Assembly: GCA_000437215.1 (NCBI GenBank)
Contig: FR898616.1
Span: 1-21,519, forward strand
DNA length: 21,519 bases
Reading direction: 5' to 3'
Origin: Clostridium sp. CAG:440
GTDB lineage: Bacteria; Bacillota; Clostridia; TANB77; CAG-508
Both the position numbers and the translations under genes were made by a program. Shown here piece by piece: positions 14,557-21,481 of this stretch (the first letter of the stretch is position 1; each line of letters opens with the position of its first letter). Under the pieces are notes generated by a model that ran no database searches, was not told where the DNA came from, and was given only the letters and a program-made list of their open reading frames with translations.

Positions 14557-14578
14557 AGCATTATGTAAAAATAATGCT
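14557..14578 (+). promoter_or_regulatory. infA: Hairpin in the infA leader
   Basis: AGCATTAT (14557-14564) and ATAATGCT (14571-14578) form a perfect 8-bp stem with a 6-base loop, about 10 bases upstream of the infA ribosome binding site AGAGGAGG. It may stabilise the 5' end of the message or tune initiation. Confidence 0.45.
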
Positions 14579-14605
14579 TAAGCTCTTTAAGAGGAGGCGA
14601 AAAGA

Positions 14606-14824
14606 TTGGCAAAAGAGGATGTTATAGAAGTAGAGGGAACAGTAGTTGAAGCGTTACCTAATACAAACTTTAAGGTAGAACTTGAAAATGGGCACCAAAT
14701 ATTAGCTCATATTTCAGGAAAGCTTAGAATGAACTATATAAAAATTCTACCAGGTGATAAAGTTAAAGTAGAACTTTCACCATATGACCTTACTCGAGGA
14801 AGAATTACTTGGAGAGCAAAATAA
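14606..14824 (+). CDS. infA: Translation initiation factor IF-1
   Basis: IF-1 binds the 30S A site during initiation. It has the standard 72 residues and one S1/OB-fold domain: VIEVEGTVVEALPNTNFKVE at 6-25, GHQILAHISGKLRMNYIKI near 29-47, and the ending DLTRGRITWR. The start codon is TTG at 14606, 8 bases after GAGGAGG; there is no ATG in frame near it. It is the first gene after the promoter in map, separated by a 67-base leader with a hairpin. Confidence 0.97.
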   Translation: MAKEDVIEVEGTVVEALPNTNFKVELENGHQILAHISGKLRMNYIKILPGDKVKVELSPYDLTRGRITWRAK

Positions 14825-14879
14825 AACTAAAAATTAACCCAAACAAATAAAATAATAAATAAAGTTGGAGGTGCCAAAA

Positions 14880-14993
14880 ATGAAAGTTAGACCATCAGTA
14901 AAACCAATATGTGACAAATGCAAAGTAATAAAAAGAAAAGGTGTAATTAGGGTTATATGTGAAAACCCAAAACACAAACAAAGACAAGGTTAA
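14880..14993 (+). CDS. rpmJ: 50S ribosomal protein L36, zinc-type
   Basis: Smallest 50S protein, 37 residues, that organises 23S rRNA near the factor-binding side. It starts MKVRPSVKPICDKC and has the zinc ligands Cys11, Cys14, Cys27 and His32. The ending KHKQRQG is canonical. GGAGGTG lies 7 bases before the ATG. It stands 55 bases after infA and is followed by a 200-base structured leader before rpsM. I read it directly from the nucleotide sequence. Confidence 0.97.
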   Translation: MKVRPSVKPICDKCKVIKRKGVIRVICENPKHKQRQG

Positions 14994-15017
14994 TTCCTTA
15001 AATATTTAATTAGTTTA

Positions 15018-15139
15018 AAACACAAATAAGGTAGCGGCTGTTAAATGCAAAAGCATTTACATATCTATTTGTGTTTATATACATGTTTTAAATAAACTTA
15101 AAGAGGCTAGAGTAAACGCTAGTGCATTTCACCTTTAAG
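15018..15139 (+). promoter_or_regulatory. Structured leader of rpsM, candidate S4-binding autoregulatory element
   Basis: The 200-base rpmJ-rpsM spacer, much the longest inside the second operon, is highly structured. An 11-bp perfect stem (15018-15028 with 15066-15076) encloses a perfect 7-bp hairpin with an AAAA loop (15042-15048 with 15053-15059). Downstream a second stem (15097-15103 with 15133-15139) encloses a short CTAG/CTAG hairpin (15107-15110 with 15119-15122). In E. coli S4 represses the alpha operon at a pseudoknot in the same position, and here rpsD is likewise inside the operon. S4 control is inference; the folds are read directly. Confidence 0.5.
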
Positions 15140-15193
15140 CAAATTTAGGACAAACAAAAATAAAACAAAAAAATTGTGGAGGTGCAAAAAGAT

Positions 15194-15562
15194 ATGGCTC
15201 GTATAGCAGGAGTAGATTTACCTAAAGAAAAAAGAGTAGAAGTAGGACTAACATATATATATGGAATAGGTTTATCAAGTTCTAAAAAAATTCTAGAAAA
15301 AGCTGGAATAAATCCAGATACTAGAATAAAAGACTTAACAGATGAAGAGGTTAATAGCATAAGAAAAGTTATTGACGAATCATACAAAGTTGAAGGTGAC
15401 TTAAGAAGAGAAGTAGCTCTTAACATTAAAAGATTAACAGAAATCGGATGCTACAGAGGATTAAGACACAGAAGAGGTCTTCCAGTAAGAGGACAAAGAA
15501 CAAAAACTAACGCTAGAACAAGAAAAGGTCCTAGAAAAATGGTTAGCAAAAGCAAAAAATAA
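15194..15562 (+). CDS. rpsM: 30S ribosomal protein S13
   Basis: S13 lies in the 30S head, contacts the P-site tRNA and bridges to the 50S subunit. From the ATG at 15194 it has 122 residues. A GTG six codons upstream overlaps the GGAGGTG ribosome binding site and is not a likely start. MARIAGVDLPKEKRVEVGLT opens the protein, followed by the helix-two-turn-helix with YIYGIG, and CYRGLRHRRGLPVRGQRTKT leads into the basic tail. First gene of the classical alpha operon after the structured leader. Confidence 0.98.
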   Translation: MARIAGVDLPKEKRVEVGLTYIYGIGLSSSKKILEKAGINPDTRIKDLTDEEVNSIRKVIDESYKVEGDLRREVALNIKRLTEIGCYRGLRHRRGLPVRGQRTKTNARTRKGPRKMVSKSKK

Positions 15563-15613
15563 GATTTAAAAGTTCAGAATTAAAAATTTTGGATAGAGGA
15601 GGAAGAAAGCAAA

Positions 15614-16009
15614 ATGGCTAAAAACGTAACAAGAAAAACAGTAGCTAGAAGAAATAGAAAAAACATCGAAAAAGGTGAAGCTCATATTCATTCTAGTTTT
15701 AATAATACAATAGTTACAATTACAGATACTCAAGGAAATGCTATTTCATGGGGAAGTGCTGGAGAACTTGGATTTAAAGGTTCTAGAAAAAGCACACCAT
15801 TTGCTGCAGGTCAAGTTGCAGAAACAGCAGCTAAAGCAGCTATGGAACATGGATTAAAAACAGTAGAAGTATTTGTTAAAGGACCTGGTTCAGGAAGAGA
15901 AGCAGCTATTAGAGCGCTTCAAACAGCAGGTCTAGAAATAAGCGCAATTAAAGACGTAACACCAATACCACACAATGGATGTAGACCACCAAAAAGAAGA
16001 AGAGTATAA
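15614..16009 (+). CDS. rpsK: 30S ribosomal protein S11
   Basis: S11 forms the platform of the 30S subunit near the Shine-Dalgarno helix. It has 131 residues. Diagnostic stretches are GEAHIHSSFNNTIVTITDTQ at about 22-41, SAGELGFKGSRKSTPFAAGQ, and the C-terminal HNGCRPPKRRRV. GAGGAGG precedes the ATG. Spacing is 51 bases on each side, to rpsM and to rpsD. Confidence 0.98.
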   Translation: MAKNVTRKTVARRNRKNIEKGEAHIHSSFNNTIVTITDTQGNAISWGSAGELGFKGSRKSTPFAAGQVAETAAKAAMEHGLKTVEVFVKGPGSGREAAIRALQTAGLEISAIKDVTPIPHNGCRPPKRRRV

Positions 16010-16060
16010 TTTGAAAAATAAAACCTTAAACGAATAATATAGAAAGGAGCAAGACTAACA

Positions 16061-16687
16061 ATGTCAAGATATAAAGACGAACAATGTCGTATATGCCGTA
16101 GAGAAGGACAAAAATTGTTCTTAAAAGGTGCAAGATGTTATTCTGATAAATGTAGTATTTCTAGAAGAAACTACGCACCAGGACAACATGGACAAAAAAG
16201 AGCAAAACTTTCTGAATACGGTACTCAATTAAGAGAAAAACAAAAAACAAAATCATACTATGGAGTAGGAGAAAAACAATTTAGAAAATATTTCGAAATG
16301 GCTTCAAATAAAAAAGGTGTAACAGGTGAAAACTTATTACAAATATTAGAAAGCAGATTAGACAATGTTATTTATAGATTAGGATTTGGACAATCAAGAG
16401 CACAAGCTAGACAATTTGTAAATCATGGACAATTCGAAGTTAATGGTAAAAAAGTTGATATTCCATCTTATTTAGTTAAAGCAGGAGATGTAATAACAAT
16501 TAAAGAAAACAAAAAAGACAATGGTGCAATAAAAGTAAATATGGAAGAAAATGCTGCAAGACCAGTTCCAGCATGGTTAGAAATGGATGCAAAAAATTTA
16601 AGTGGTAAAGTAGTAAGATTAGCATCTAGAGAAGATGTAGATCTTCCAATAGAAGAACATTTAATAGTAGAGCTTTACTCAAAATAA
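16061..16687 (+). CDS. rpsD: 30S ribosomal protein S4, zinc-type
   Basis: S4 nucleates 16S rRNA assembly and guards decoding accuracy; in several bacteria it also represses the alpha operon. The 208 residues fit. The N-terminal domain has four cysteines, Cys9, Cys12, Cys26 and Cys31, the zinc-binding form. The S4 RNA-binding domain begins around residue 95 with ESRLDNVIYRLGFGQSRAQA. Its place between rpsK and rpoA follows the Clostridia and E. coli order, not the stand-alone Bacillus arrangement, which makes feedback on the upstream leader plausible. Confidence 0.98.
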   Translation: MSRYKDEQCRICRREGQKLFLKGARCYSDKCSISRRNYAPGQHGQKRAKLSEYGTQLREKQKTKSYYGVGEKQFRKYFEMASNKKGVTGENLLQILESRLDNVIYRLGFGQSRAQARQFVNHGQFEVNGKKVDIPSYLVKAGDVITIKENKKDNGAIKVNMEENAARPVPAWLEMDAKNLSGKVVRLASREDVDLPIEEHLIVELYSK

Positions 16688-16711
16688 TAGTTATTAATTA
16701 TTTAAAAAGAT

Positions 16712-16728
16712 TGAGAATATGTTTCTCA
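16712..16728 (+). promoter_or_regulatory. Small hairpin before rpoA
   Basis: TGAGAA (16712-16717) and TTCTCA (16723-16728) form a perfect 6-bp stem with a 5-base loop, ending just before the rpoA ribosome binding site AGGAGG. It may influence rpoA translation. Confidence 0.35.
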
Positions 16729-16742
16729 TTTAGGAGGTAAAA

Positions 16743-17690
16743 ATGATAGAATTCGAAAAGCCAAATATTGAATGTCTAGAAGTTGATGATACAAAAAATT
16801 ATGCAAAATTTGTATGTGAGCCATTAGAAAGAGGTTATGGAGTAACAATAGGAAATTCTTTAAGAAGAATATTACTTTCATCACTTCCAGGATGTGCTAT
16901 CACAAGTGTAAAAATTGATGGAGTATTACATGAATTTTCATGCATTCCAAATGTTGTAGAAGACGTACCAGAAATAATAGTAAACTTAAAAAATGTAAGA
17001 TTAAAATTTGATGGTAACGAAGAAAAAACACTAAGAATTGAGCATAAAGGCGAAGGCGAAGTTACAGCAGGCGATATTATAACAGATGGAACAGTTGAAA
17101 TATTAAATCCAGATTTACATATTGCAACAGTATCAGAAGGTGGAAACCTTGTAATGGAAATGACTGCAGATAGAGGTAGAGGATATAATTCTTCAGAGAA
17201 AAATAAAAAACCAAATCAAGATATATCTGTACTTCCTATAGATTCAATCTATACTCCAGTAAAAAAGGTAAATTACCAAGTAGAAAATACTAGAGTTGGA
17301 CAAATGGTTGATTATGATAAATTAACTATAGAAGTATGGACAGATGGAAGTTTAAAATCACATGAAGCTTTAAGCTTAGCTGCTAAAGTAATGACTGGAC
17401 ATTTAGAATTATTTATAGATTTATCTGAAGCTACAAAAAATACACAAATAATGATAGAAAAAGAAGAATCTAAAAAAGAAAAAGTATTAGAAATGTCTAT
17501 AGAAGAATTAGAATTATCTGTAAGATCATTTAACTGTTTAAAAAGAGCAGGAATTGCAACTGTTGAGGATTTAACAAATAAATCAGAAACAGATATGTTA
17601 AAAGTTAGAAATTTAGGAAAGAAATCTTTTGATGAAGTAACAGCAAAACTACATTCATTAGGATTAGATTTTGCTAAAGAAGAAGATTAA
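16743..17690 (+). CDS. rpoA: DNA-directed RNA polymerase subunit alpha
   Basis: Alpha dimerises to start core polymerase assembly and contacts promoter UP elements and activators. The 315 residues divide into the N-terminal domain (1 to about 230, with PLERGYGVTIGNSLRRILLS at 27-46), a lysine- and glutamate-rich linker (about 235-250), and the C-terminal domain (about 252-310). The C-terminal DNA-contact residues are kept as Arg261, Asn264, Cys265 and Lys267 in SVRSFNCLKRAGI, and LGKKSFDEV follows. AGGAGG stands 6 bases before the ATG. rplQ follows 42 bases downstream. Confidence 0.98.
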   Translation: MIEFEKPNIECLEVDDTKNYAKFVCEPLERGYGVTIGNSLRRILLSSLPGCAITSVKIDGVLHEFSCIPNVVEDVPEIIVNLKNVRLKFDGNEEKTLRIEHKGEGEVTAGDIITDGTVEILNPDLHIATVSEGGNLVMEMTADRGRGYNSSEKNKKPNQDISVLPIDSIYTPVKKVNYQVENTRVGQMVDYDKLTIEVWTDGSLKSHEALSLAAKVMTGHLELFIDLSEATKNTQIMIEKEESKKEKVLEMSIEELELSVRSFNCLKRAGIATVEDLTNKSETDMLKVRNLGKKSFDEVTAKLHSLGLDFAKEED

Positions 17691-17732
17691 TAAAACAATA
17701 AACTTGATAAATTAATAAGGAAGGTGAAAAAA

Positions 17733-18260
17733 TTGGCTACAAATAGAAAATTAGGTAGAACAACAGATATAAGAATGGCTATGTTAAAAACAATGACAAC
17801 AGACCTTATATACCATGGAAAAATAGAAACAACTTTACCAAGAGCTAAAGAAGTTAAAGCTATAGCAGATAGCATCATTTCACTTGCAATAAAAGAAAAA
17901 GATAACTATGAAATGGTAGATGTTAAAGTTGTTAAGGCTAAATTAGATTCTAAAGGAAACAAAATGACAGAATTAGTAAAAAGCAAAAATGGTAAAGAAT
18001 ATTTAAAAGTTGTTAAAGAAGAAACAACTGAAAAAAGACAAAAAGACATGCCATCTAGATTAAATGCTAGAAGAAAAATAATGAGAAAAATTAATAAAGT
18101 TAAAGATAGCGAAGGAAATAATGTTGACCTACCAGCAAAATTATTTAATGAAATAGCTCCAAAATATGCAGGAAAAAATGTTGGAGGATTTACAAGAATA
18201 GTTAAAGCTGGACCAAGAAAAGGTGACGGAGCTGAAACTGCTATATTAATGTTAATTTAA
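17733..18260 (+). CDS. rplQ: 50S ribosomal protein L17, with long central insertion
   Basis: L17 sits near the tunnel exit. From the TTG at 17733 it has 175 residues, well above the usual 115-130. The first 45 residues (ATNRKLGRTTDIRMAMLKTM, then LIYHGKIETTLPRAKEVK) and the last 35 (IAPKYAGKNVGGFTRIVKAG and onwards) are canonical. Between them lies an extra lysine-rich, charged segment of about 50 residues. Longer L17 forms occur in some Clostridia. A GTG three codons upstream falls within the AGGAAGGTGA ribosome binding site, so TTG is the better start and gives the common protein beginning. It closes the alpha operon. Confidence 0.95.
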   Translation: MATNRKLGRTTDIRMAMLKTMTTDLIYHGKIETTLPRAKEVKAIADSIISLAIKEKDNYEMVDVKVVKAKLDSKGNKMTELVKSKNGKEYLKVVKEETTEKRQKDMPSRLNARRKIMRKINKVKDSEGNNVDLPAKLFNEIAPKYAGKNVGGFTRIVKAGPRKGDGAETAILMLI

Positions 18261-18270
18261 TTAAGATAGA

Positions 18271-18297
18271 AAAATCTACTTTAAAGTAGGTTTTTTT
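18271..18297 (+). terminator. Rho-independent terminator after rplQ
   Basis: AAATCTACT (18272-18280) pairs with AGTAGGTTT (18285-18293), nine pairs including one G-U, around a 4-base loop and followed by a run of T up to 18297. It ends the ribosomal protein cluster. Confidence 0.88.
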
Positions 18298-18368
18298 ATT
18301 TTGTAAAAAATAAAATTAAAAAATCTCACTTTTTATATAAAATAAATATAATATATAATGGTGATAAA

Positions 18369-18628
18369 ATGAAAAATATAAAATATGAAAGAGAAAAGGT
18401 TTTGAAATATGCTAAAAGATGAGCATATGACAGAAATCCGCAATTTTACAATTTTGACAATGTTGGTGGAGATTGCACAAGTTTTGTATCACAATGTATA
18501 TTAGCAGGAAGCAATGTAATGAATTATATATTGCTTCACATACTTTTGATTCATATAATAAAAAGATATCAGAGTATGGACTGCGAAAAATAAGATTTAT
18601 TCATATTGATGGAGTAAGAAATTGGTAA
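18369..18628 (+). pseudogene. Remnant of a gene for an amidase-domain (Amidase_6 type) protein
   Basis: Reading from the ATG at 18369 gives 17 codons (MKNIKYEREKVLKYAKR), then a TGA at 18420-18422 where the family has a conserved Trp. The same frame goes on with AYDRNPQFYNFDNVGG and DCTSFVSQCILAGSNVMNY, the family core with the conserved cysteine, until about 18530. A second piece in another frame (18533-18628) reads ASHTFDSYNKK, then RKIRFIHIDGVRNW and TAA, which is the family's C-terminus. Roughly 90-100 central codons are missing. So the gene has a nonsense codon and an internal deletion with frame change. Full-length relatives of this putative amidase family are usually cell-wall or peptide-related; this copy cannot make the protein. 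Confidence 0.85.
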
Positions 18629-18634
18629 ATATTG

Positions 18635-18663
18635 TTGAATATTAAAAATAATTATGATAAAAT
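18635..18663 (+). promoter_or_regulatory. Promoter of the membrane-anchored protein gene
   Basis: TTGAAT (18635-18640), 17-base spacer, TAAAAT (18658-18663), with TG one base before the -10. It lies just after the amidase remnant and 32 bases before the gene starting at 18695. Confidence 0.5.
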
Positions 18664-18694
18664 CAAAAAAAATAAAATACATAGGTGAACTTAA

Positions 18695-19366
18695 ATGAAA
18701 AAAATGATAATCACAATTATAATATTAGCAATAATATTTATAGGAATGGTAATAAATAGACAAATAGAACAAGCAAATGAAATTAAAATAGAAGAAATAC
18801 AATTAGTAGAAAATTATATGGAAAAAATATATGGATGGAGTGAAATTACAAATCAAGCATTGCCAGAATTTGATAATTTGAATGAGGCAAATACTAAATG
18901 GTTATGGGGGATTGTTAGAAAAAACATTGAAGAAGAAGAAATAACATATGAAACAATAAATGAAAAAGTAAAAGAATTGTATGGAGAAGAATTAACTACA
19001 AAATACCCTAAAGAGGGAACGGAATTTATAAAATATAATGAAGAAACAAATGATTATATACCATCAGAAATAGAATTAGATGCTAATGATGACAGATTTT
19101 ATATTAATAAAATTACTAAAATAAAAAATGGGTATACAGCTGAAATTGTTGAATATTTGGTGGATTATACAGATTCTGATAACAATAATATATATTTAAA
19201 AAATTTAAATGGAGAAATTGTTGAAAAATTAACTGGAGAAGAAACAAAACAAGAAGTAACACAAAAGGTAAAAGAAAAAATAGATAAATTTACAAAGAAA
19301 AAAGCAACTTTAAAGAAATTAAATGATGAAAAAGTTGTAATTCAAAAAGTAGAAAAGGAAAATTAA
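18695..19366 (+). CDS. Membrane-anchored protein of unknown function
   Basis: I do not recognise this 223-residue protein. Residues about 4-20 (IITIIILAIIFIGMVI) form one hydrophobic segment after a short KK start, without a clear signal peptidase site or lipobox, so it is probably a single-pass anchor with the rest outside the cell. The remainder is acidic and rich in Glu, Lys, Asn and Ile, with a WSEITNQALPEFDNLNEANT stretch near 48-67 and a charged, lysine-rich C-terminal helix from about 185. No cysteine occurs. The start ATG follows AGGTGA. One base separates its stop from the radical SAM gene, so the two are likely co-transcribed. Function unknown. Confidence 0.75.
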   Translation: MKKMIITIIILAIIFIGMVINRQIEQANEIKIEEIQLVENYMEKIYGWSEITNQALPEFDNLNEANTKWLWGIVRKNIEEEEITYETINEKVKELYGEELTTKYPKEGTEFIKYNEETNDYIPSEIELDANDDRFYINKITKIKNGYTAEIVEYLVDYTDSDNNNIYLKNLNGEIVEKLTGEETKQEVTQKVKEKIDKFTKKKATLKKLNDEKVVIQKVEKEN

Positions 19367-19367
19367 A

Positions 19368-20259
19368 ATGCTAGAAATATTAGAAAAATGTACCCTATGT
19401 CCACATGAATGTAAGGTAAACAGAAAAAATGGAAAAATTGGCAGATGCAAGTCAAAAGACACAGTAAAAATTGCCCTATATTCAACACATAACTTTGAAG
19501 AACCGTGTATAAGTGGTAATAATGGTTCTGGAACAGTATTTTTTTCTAATTGCAATTTAAATTGCATATATTGCCAAAATTATGAAATAAGCCAAAAGCG
19601 GCAAAGGAAAAGAAATATCAATAGAAGAATTAGCTGATATTTTTATAAAACAACAAAAAAGAGGAGTAGAGAACATAAATTTAGTAACTCCAACAAGCTA
19701 TGTGCCGCAAATAATAGAAGCAATAAAAATTGCAAAAAAAGATGGATTAAAATTACCAATTGTATATAATACAAATGCTTATGAAAATGTAGAAACATTG
19801 AGACTTTTAGAAGGCTATATTGATATTTATTTGCCTGATTTAAAGTATTATTATAATGATCTTGGAAAAAAATATTCAAAAGTAGATAATTATTTCGATG
19901 TTGCAACAAATGCTATAAAAGAAATGTATAGGCAAGTTGGACAACCTTTGTTAGATGAAAATGGTATAATGAAAAAAGGATTAATGATAAGACATTTAAT
20001 ACTACCAAATGAAATAGAAAATACAAAAGAGGTTCTTAAGTGGATTAAGCAAAATCTGGATAATAAAGTCTTTGTAAGTATTATGGCACAGTACTTTCCC
20101 ACATATATGGCTAAAAATGTGGAAAAATTAAACCGAAAGCTAACTTTACAGGAATATCAAGCAATTGAAGATTTTGTTTTTAGTTTGGATTTGGAAAATG
20201 GTTATATGCAAGACTTAGGAGAACATGAGGAAGAATATGTTCCAAAATGGGAATTTTAA
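19368..20259 (+). pseudogene. Radical SAM protein, PflX (COG1313)-like, broken by one frameshift
   Basis: The first part (19368-19637 in its own frame) has an N-terminal cysteine cluster (CTLCPHEC) and the radical SAM motif CNLNCIYC that binds the [4Fe-4S] cluster. The frame then changes by one base near 19593-19600, in CAAAAGCGG, and runs into TGA at 19635. In the next frame the protein continues without a gap as GKGKEISIEELADIF, then GVENINLVTP, YLPDLKYY, GLMIRHLILPNE and the C-terminal EEYVPKWEF, ending with TAA at 20259. Joined, the product is about 296 residues, the family's normal size. Family members resemble pyruvate formate-lyase activating enzymes, but their substrate is not established. 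All expected parts remain, so this is a recent mutation or a sequencing error. Confidence 0.85.
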
Positions 20260-20329
20260 AAAAAGTAAAAATTATTAATAAAAAATTAAATGTAACTATA
20301 AAATTTATTTATAGAGATGGGAGAAAAAA

Positions 20330-21481
20330 ATGAAAATAAAAGTAATTGCATCAACAAAAGTAGGATATGAATTACCAAAAGAAGAAGCGGTAGATTTTTC
20401 AGGAAAATCAGCAGGAATTTGTTATTTACCAGATACTCTTGAGACATTATTTTCTGAAGATAAAGAAAAAACTCAAAAAAGAGCAAATGGAACATTAAAA
20501 TCAGGACATCATAGTGTGTTTGGACATCCAACATATAATTTAAGTTTAGAAGGAATTCCTAAAATTTTAGCTATGATATTAAACAATGAAAAAATGTATA
20601 ATACATCAGAAAAATCAGCGAGATATACAAAAATGCAACCATCAAAAGAAGAAAAAGAATTGTATGAAAAATGGATAGAAATATATAAAGATTGTATATC
20701 ACAAAAATATCCAAAAATAGACGAAAAAAGGGTTCAAAAGTTGGCACAGGAAAATGCAAGATATTTAATAAGTGTATTTACACCAGCAACTGTAATGGAA
20801 TATACGGTAAATTTTGGACAATTAAATTATATAGTTCATTTTTTTGAAAATTACATAGATGATGAAACAAAAACAAGCAAATTTGATATAAAGTTAAAGG
20901 AAGTTTTTAAAGAATTCTTAAAAGAATTGCCTGATTTAAAAATAGAAGGGTTAAATGCAGATATGAAAAAAAGAGGGTTATCTTTTTTTGCAAATAGAAA
21001 AGACAGAAAAGAAGAATTTGGAGAAAATTATTCAACTACATATGAAGGAAGTTTTGCAGAACTTGCACAAGCACAGAGACATAGAACTTTGTATTATGAA
21101 GTAAATTTTTTAGATACATTTAAATATTATGTTCCACCAATAATTAGAGGAACAAGTCTAGAAAAAGAATGGTTAAAAGATATATCATCATTACAAGATT
21201 ATTATCCACAAGGAATGCTTTTGAAAATAAACGAAAGAGGAACGGTAGAAAATTTTGTATTAAAATGTACAGAACGTCTATGTGGAGCTGCTCAATTAGA
21301 AATTACTGAACAAACAAATATAACAATGAATAAATATTTAGAAGCAGTTAAGGAAAATAATAAAGAGGTTTATGAATATTTGCTACCATATTCTAAAGGA
21401 GCACGTTGTACCTTTCCAGGATGGAAGTGTACAAGTCCATGTGTGTTTGGAGGGAAAGATGCATTAAACAGATTAGTTTAA
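20330..21481 (+). CDS. thyX: ThyX-like flavin-dependent thymidylate synthase with two ThyX domains
   Basis: ThyX makes dTMP from dUMP with methylene-tetrahydrofolate and reduced FAD. Usual ThyX has about 220 residues; this one has 383 and looks like two fused domains. The N-terminal domain (about 1-200) has SGHHSVFGH at 58-66 and SARY at 96-99 in the right places, but where ThyX has RHR it reads NEK (86-88). It continues with ENARYLISVFTPATVMEYTV like the ThyX core. The C-terminal domain (about 220-383) has RHR at 250-252, PQGMLLKI near 293-300, and RLCGAAQLEI at 316-325, close to the ThyX AQWEIR region, then a CTFPGWKCTSPC ending. One active site per chain, from the second domain, seems likely. 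The ribosome binding site is modest (GATGGGAG), and the gene is probably transcribed alone or with the upstream genes. Confidence 0.75.
   Translation: MKIKVIASTKVGYELPKEEAVDFSGKSAGICYLPDTLETLFSEDKEKTQKRANGTLKSGHHSVFGHPTYNLSLEGIPKILAMILNNEKMYNTSEKSARYTKMQPSKEEKELYEKWIEIYKDCISQKYPKIDEKRVQKLAQENARYLISVFTPATVMEYTVNFGQLNYIVHFFENYIDDETKTSKFDIKLKEVFKEFLKELPDLKIEGLNADMKKRGLSFFANRKDRKEEFGENYSTTYEGSFAELAQAQRHRTLYYEVNFLDTFKYYVPPIIRGTSLEKEWLKDISSLQDYYPQGMLLKINERGTVENFVLKCTERLCGAAQLEITEQTNITMNKYLEAVKENNKEVYEYLLPYSKGARCTFPGWKCTSPCVFGGKDALNRLV

Noticed and set aside
14504..14600. Possible small gene in the map-infA gap
   Set aside because: The stretch is explained by the promoter, leader hairpin and infA ribosome binding site; no start codon with its own ribosome binding site and useful length is present.
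18347..18359. Two overlapping TATAAT boxes before the amidase remnant as an active promoter
   Set aside because: No acceptable -35 hexamer lies 16-18 bases upstream of either, and the DNA there is almost only A and T.
18420..18422. TGA at a conserved Trp position, together with the fact that no intact gene here ends in TGA (all use TAA or TAG), hinting at UGA read as Trp
   Set aside because: Conserved Trp residues in the ribosomal proteins are all TGG, and so is the Trp at the end of the same remnant. In a recoded AT-rich genome most would be TGA. The gene also has a deletion, so a nonsense mutation is simpler; the stop bias fits AT-rich, highly expressed genes.
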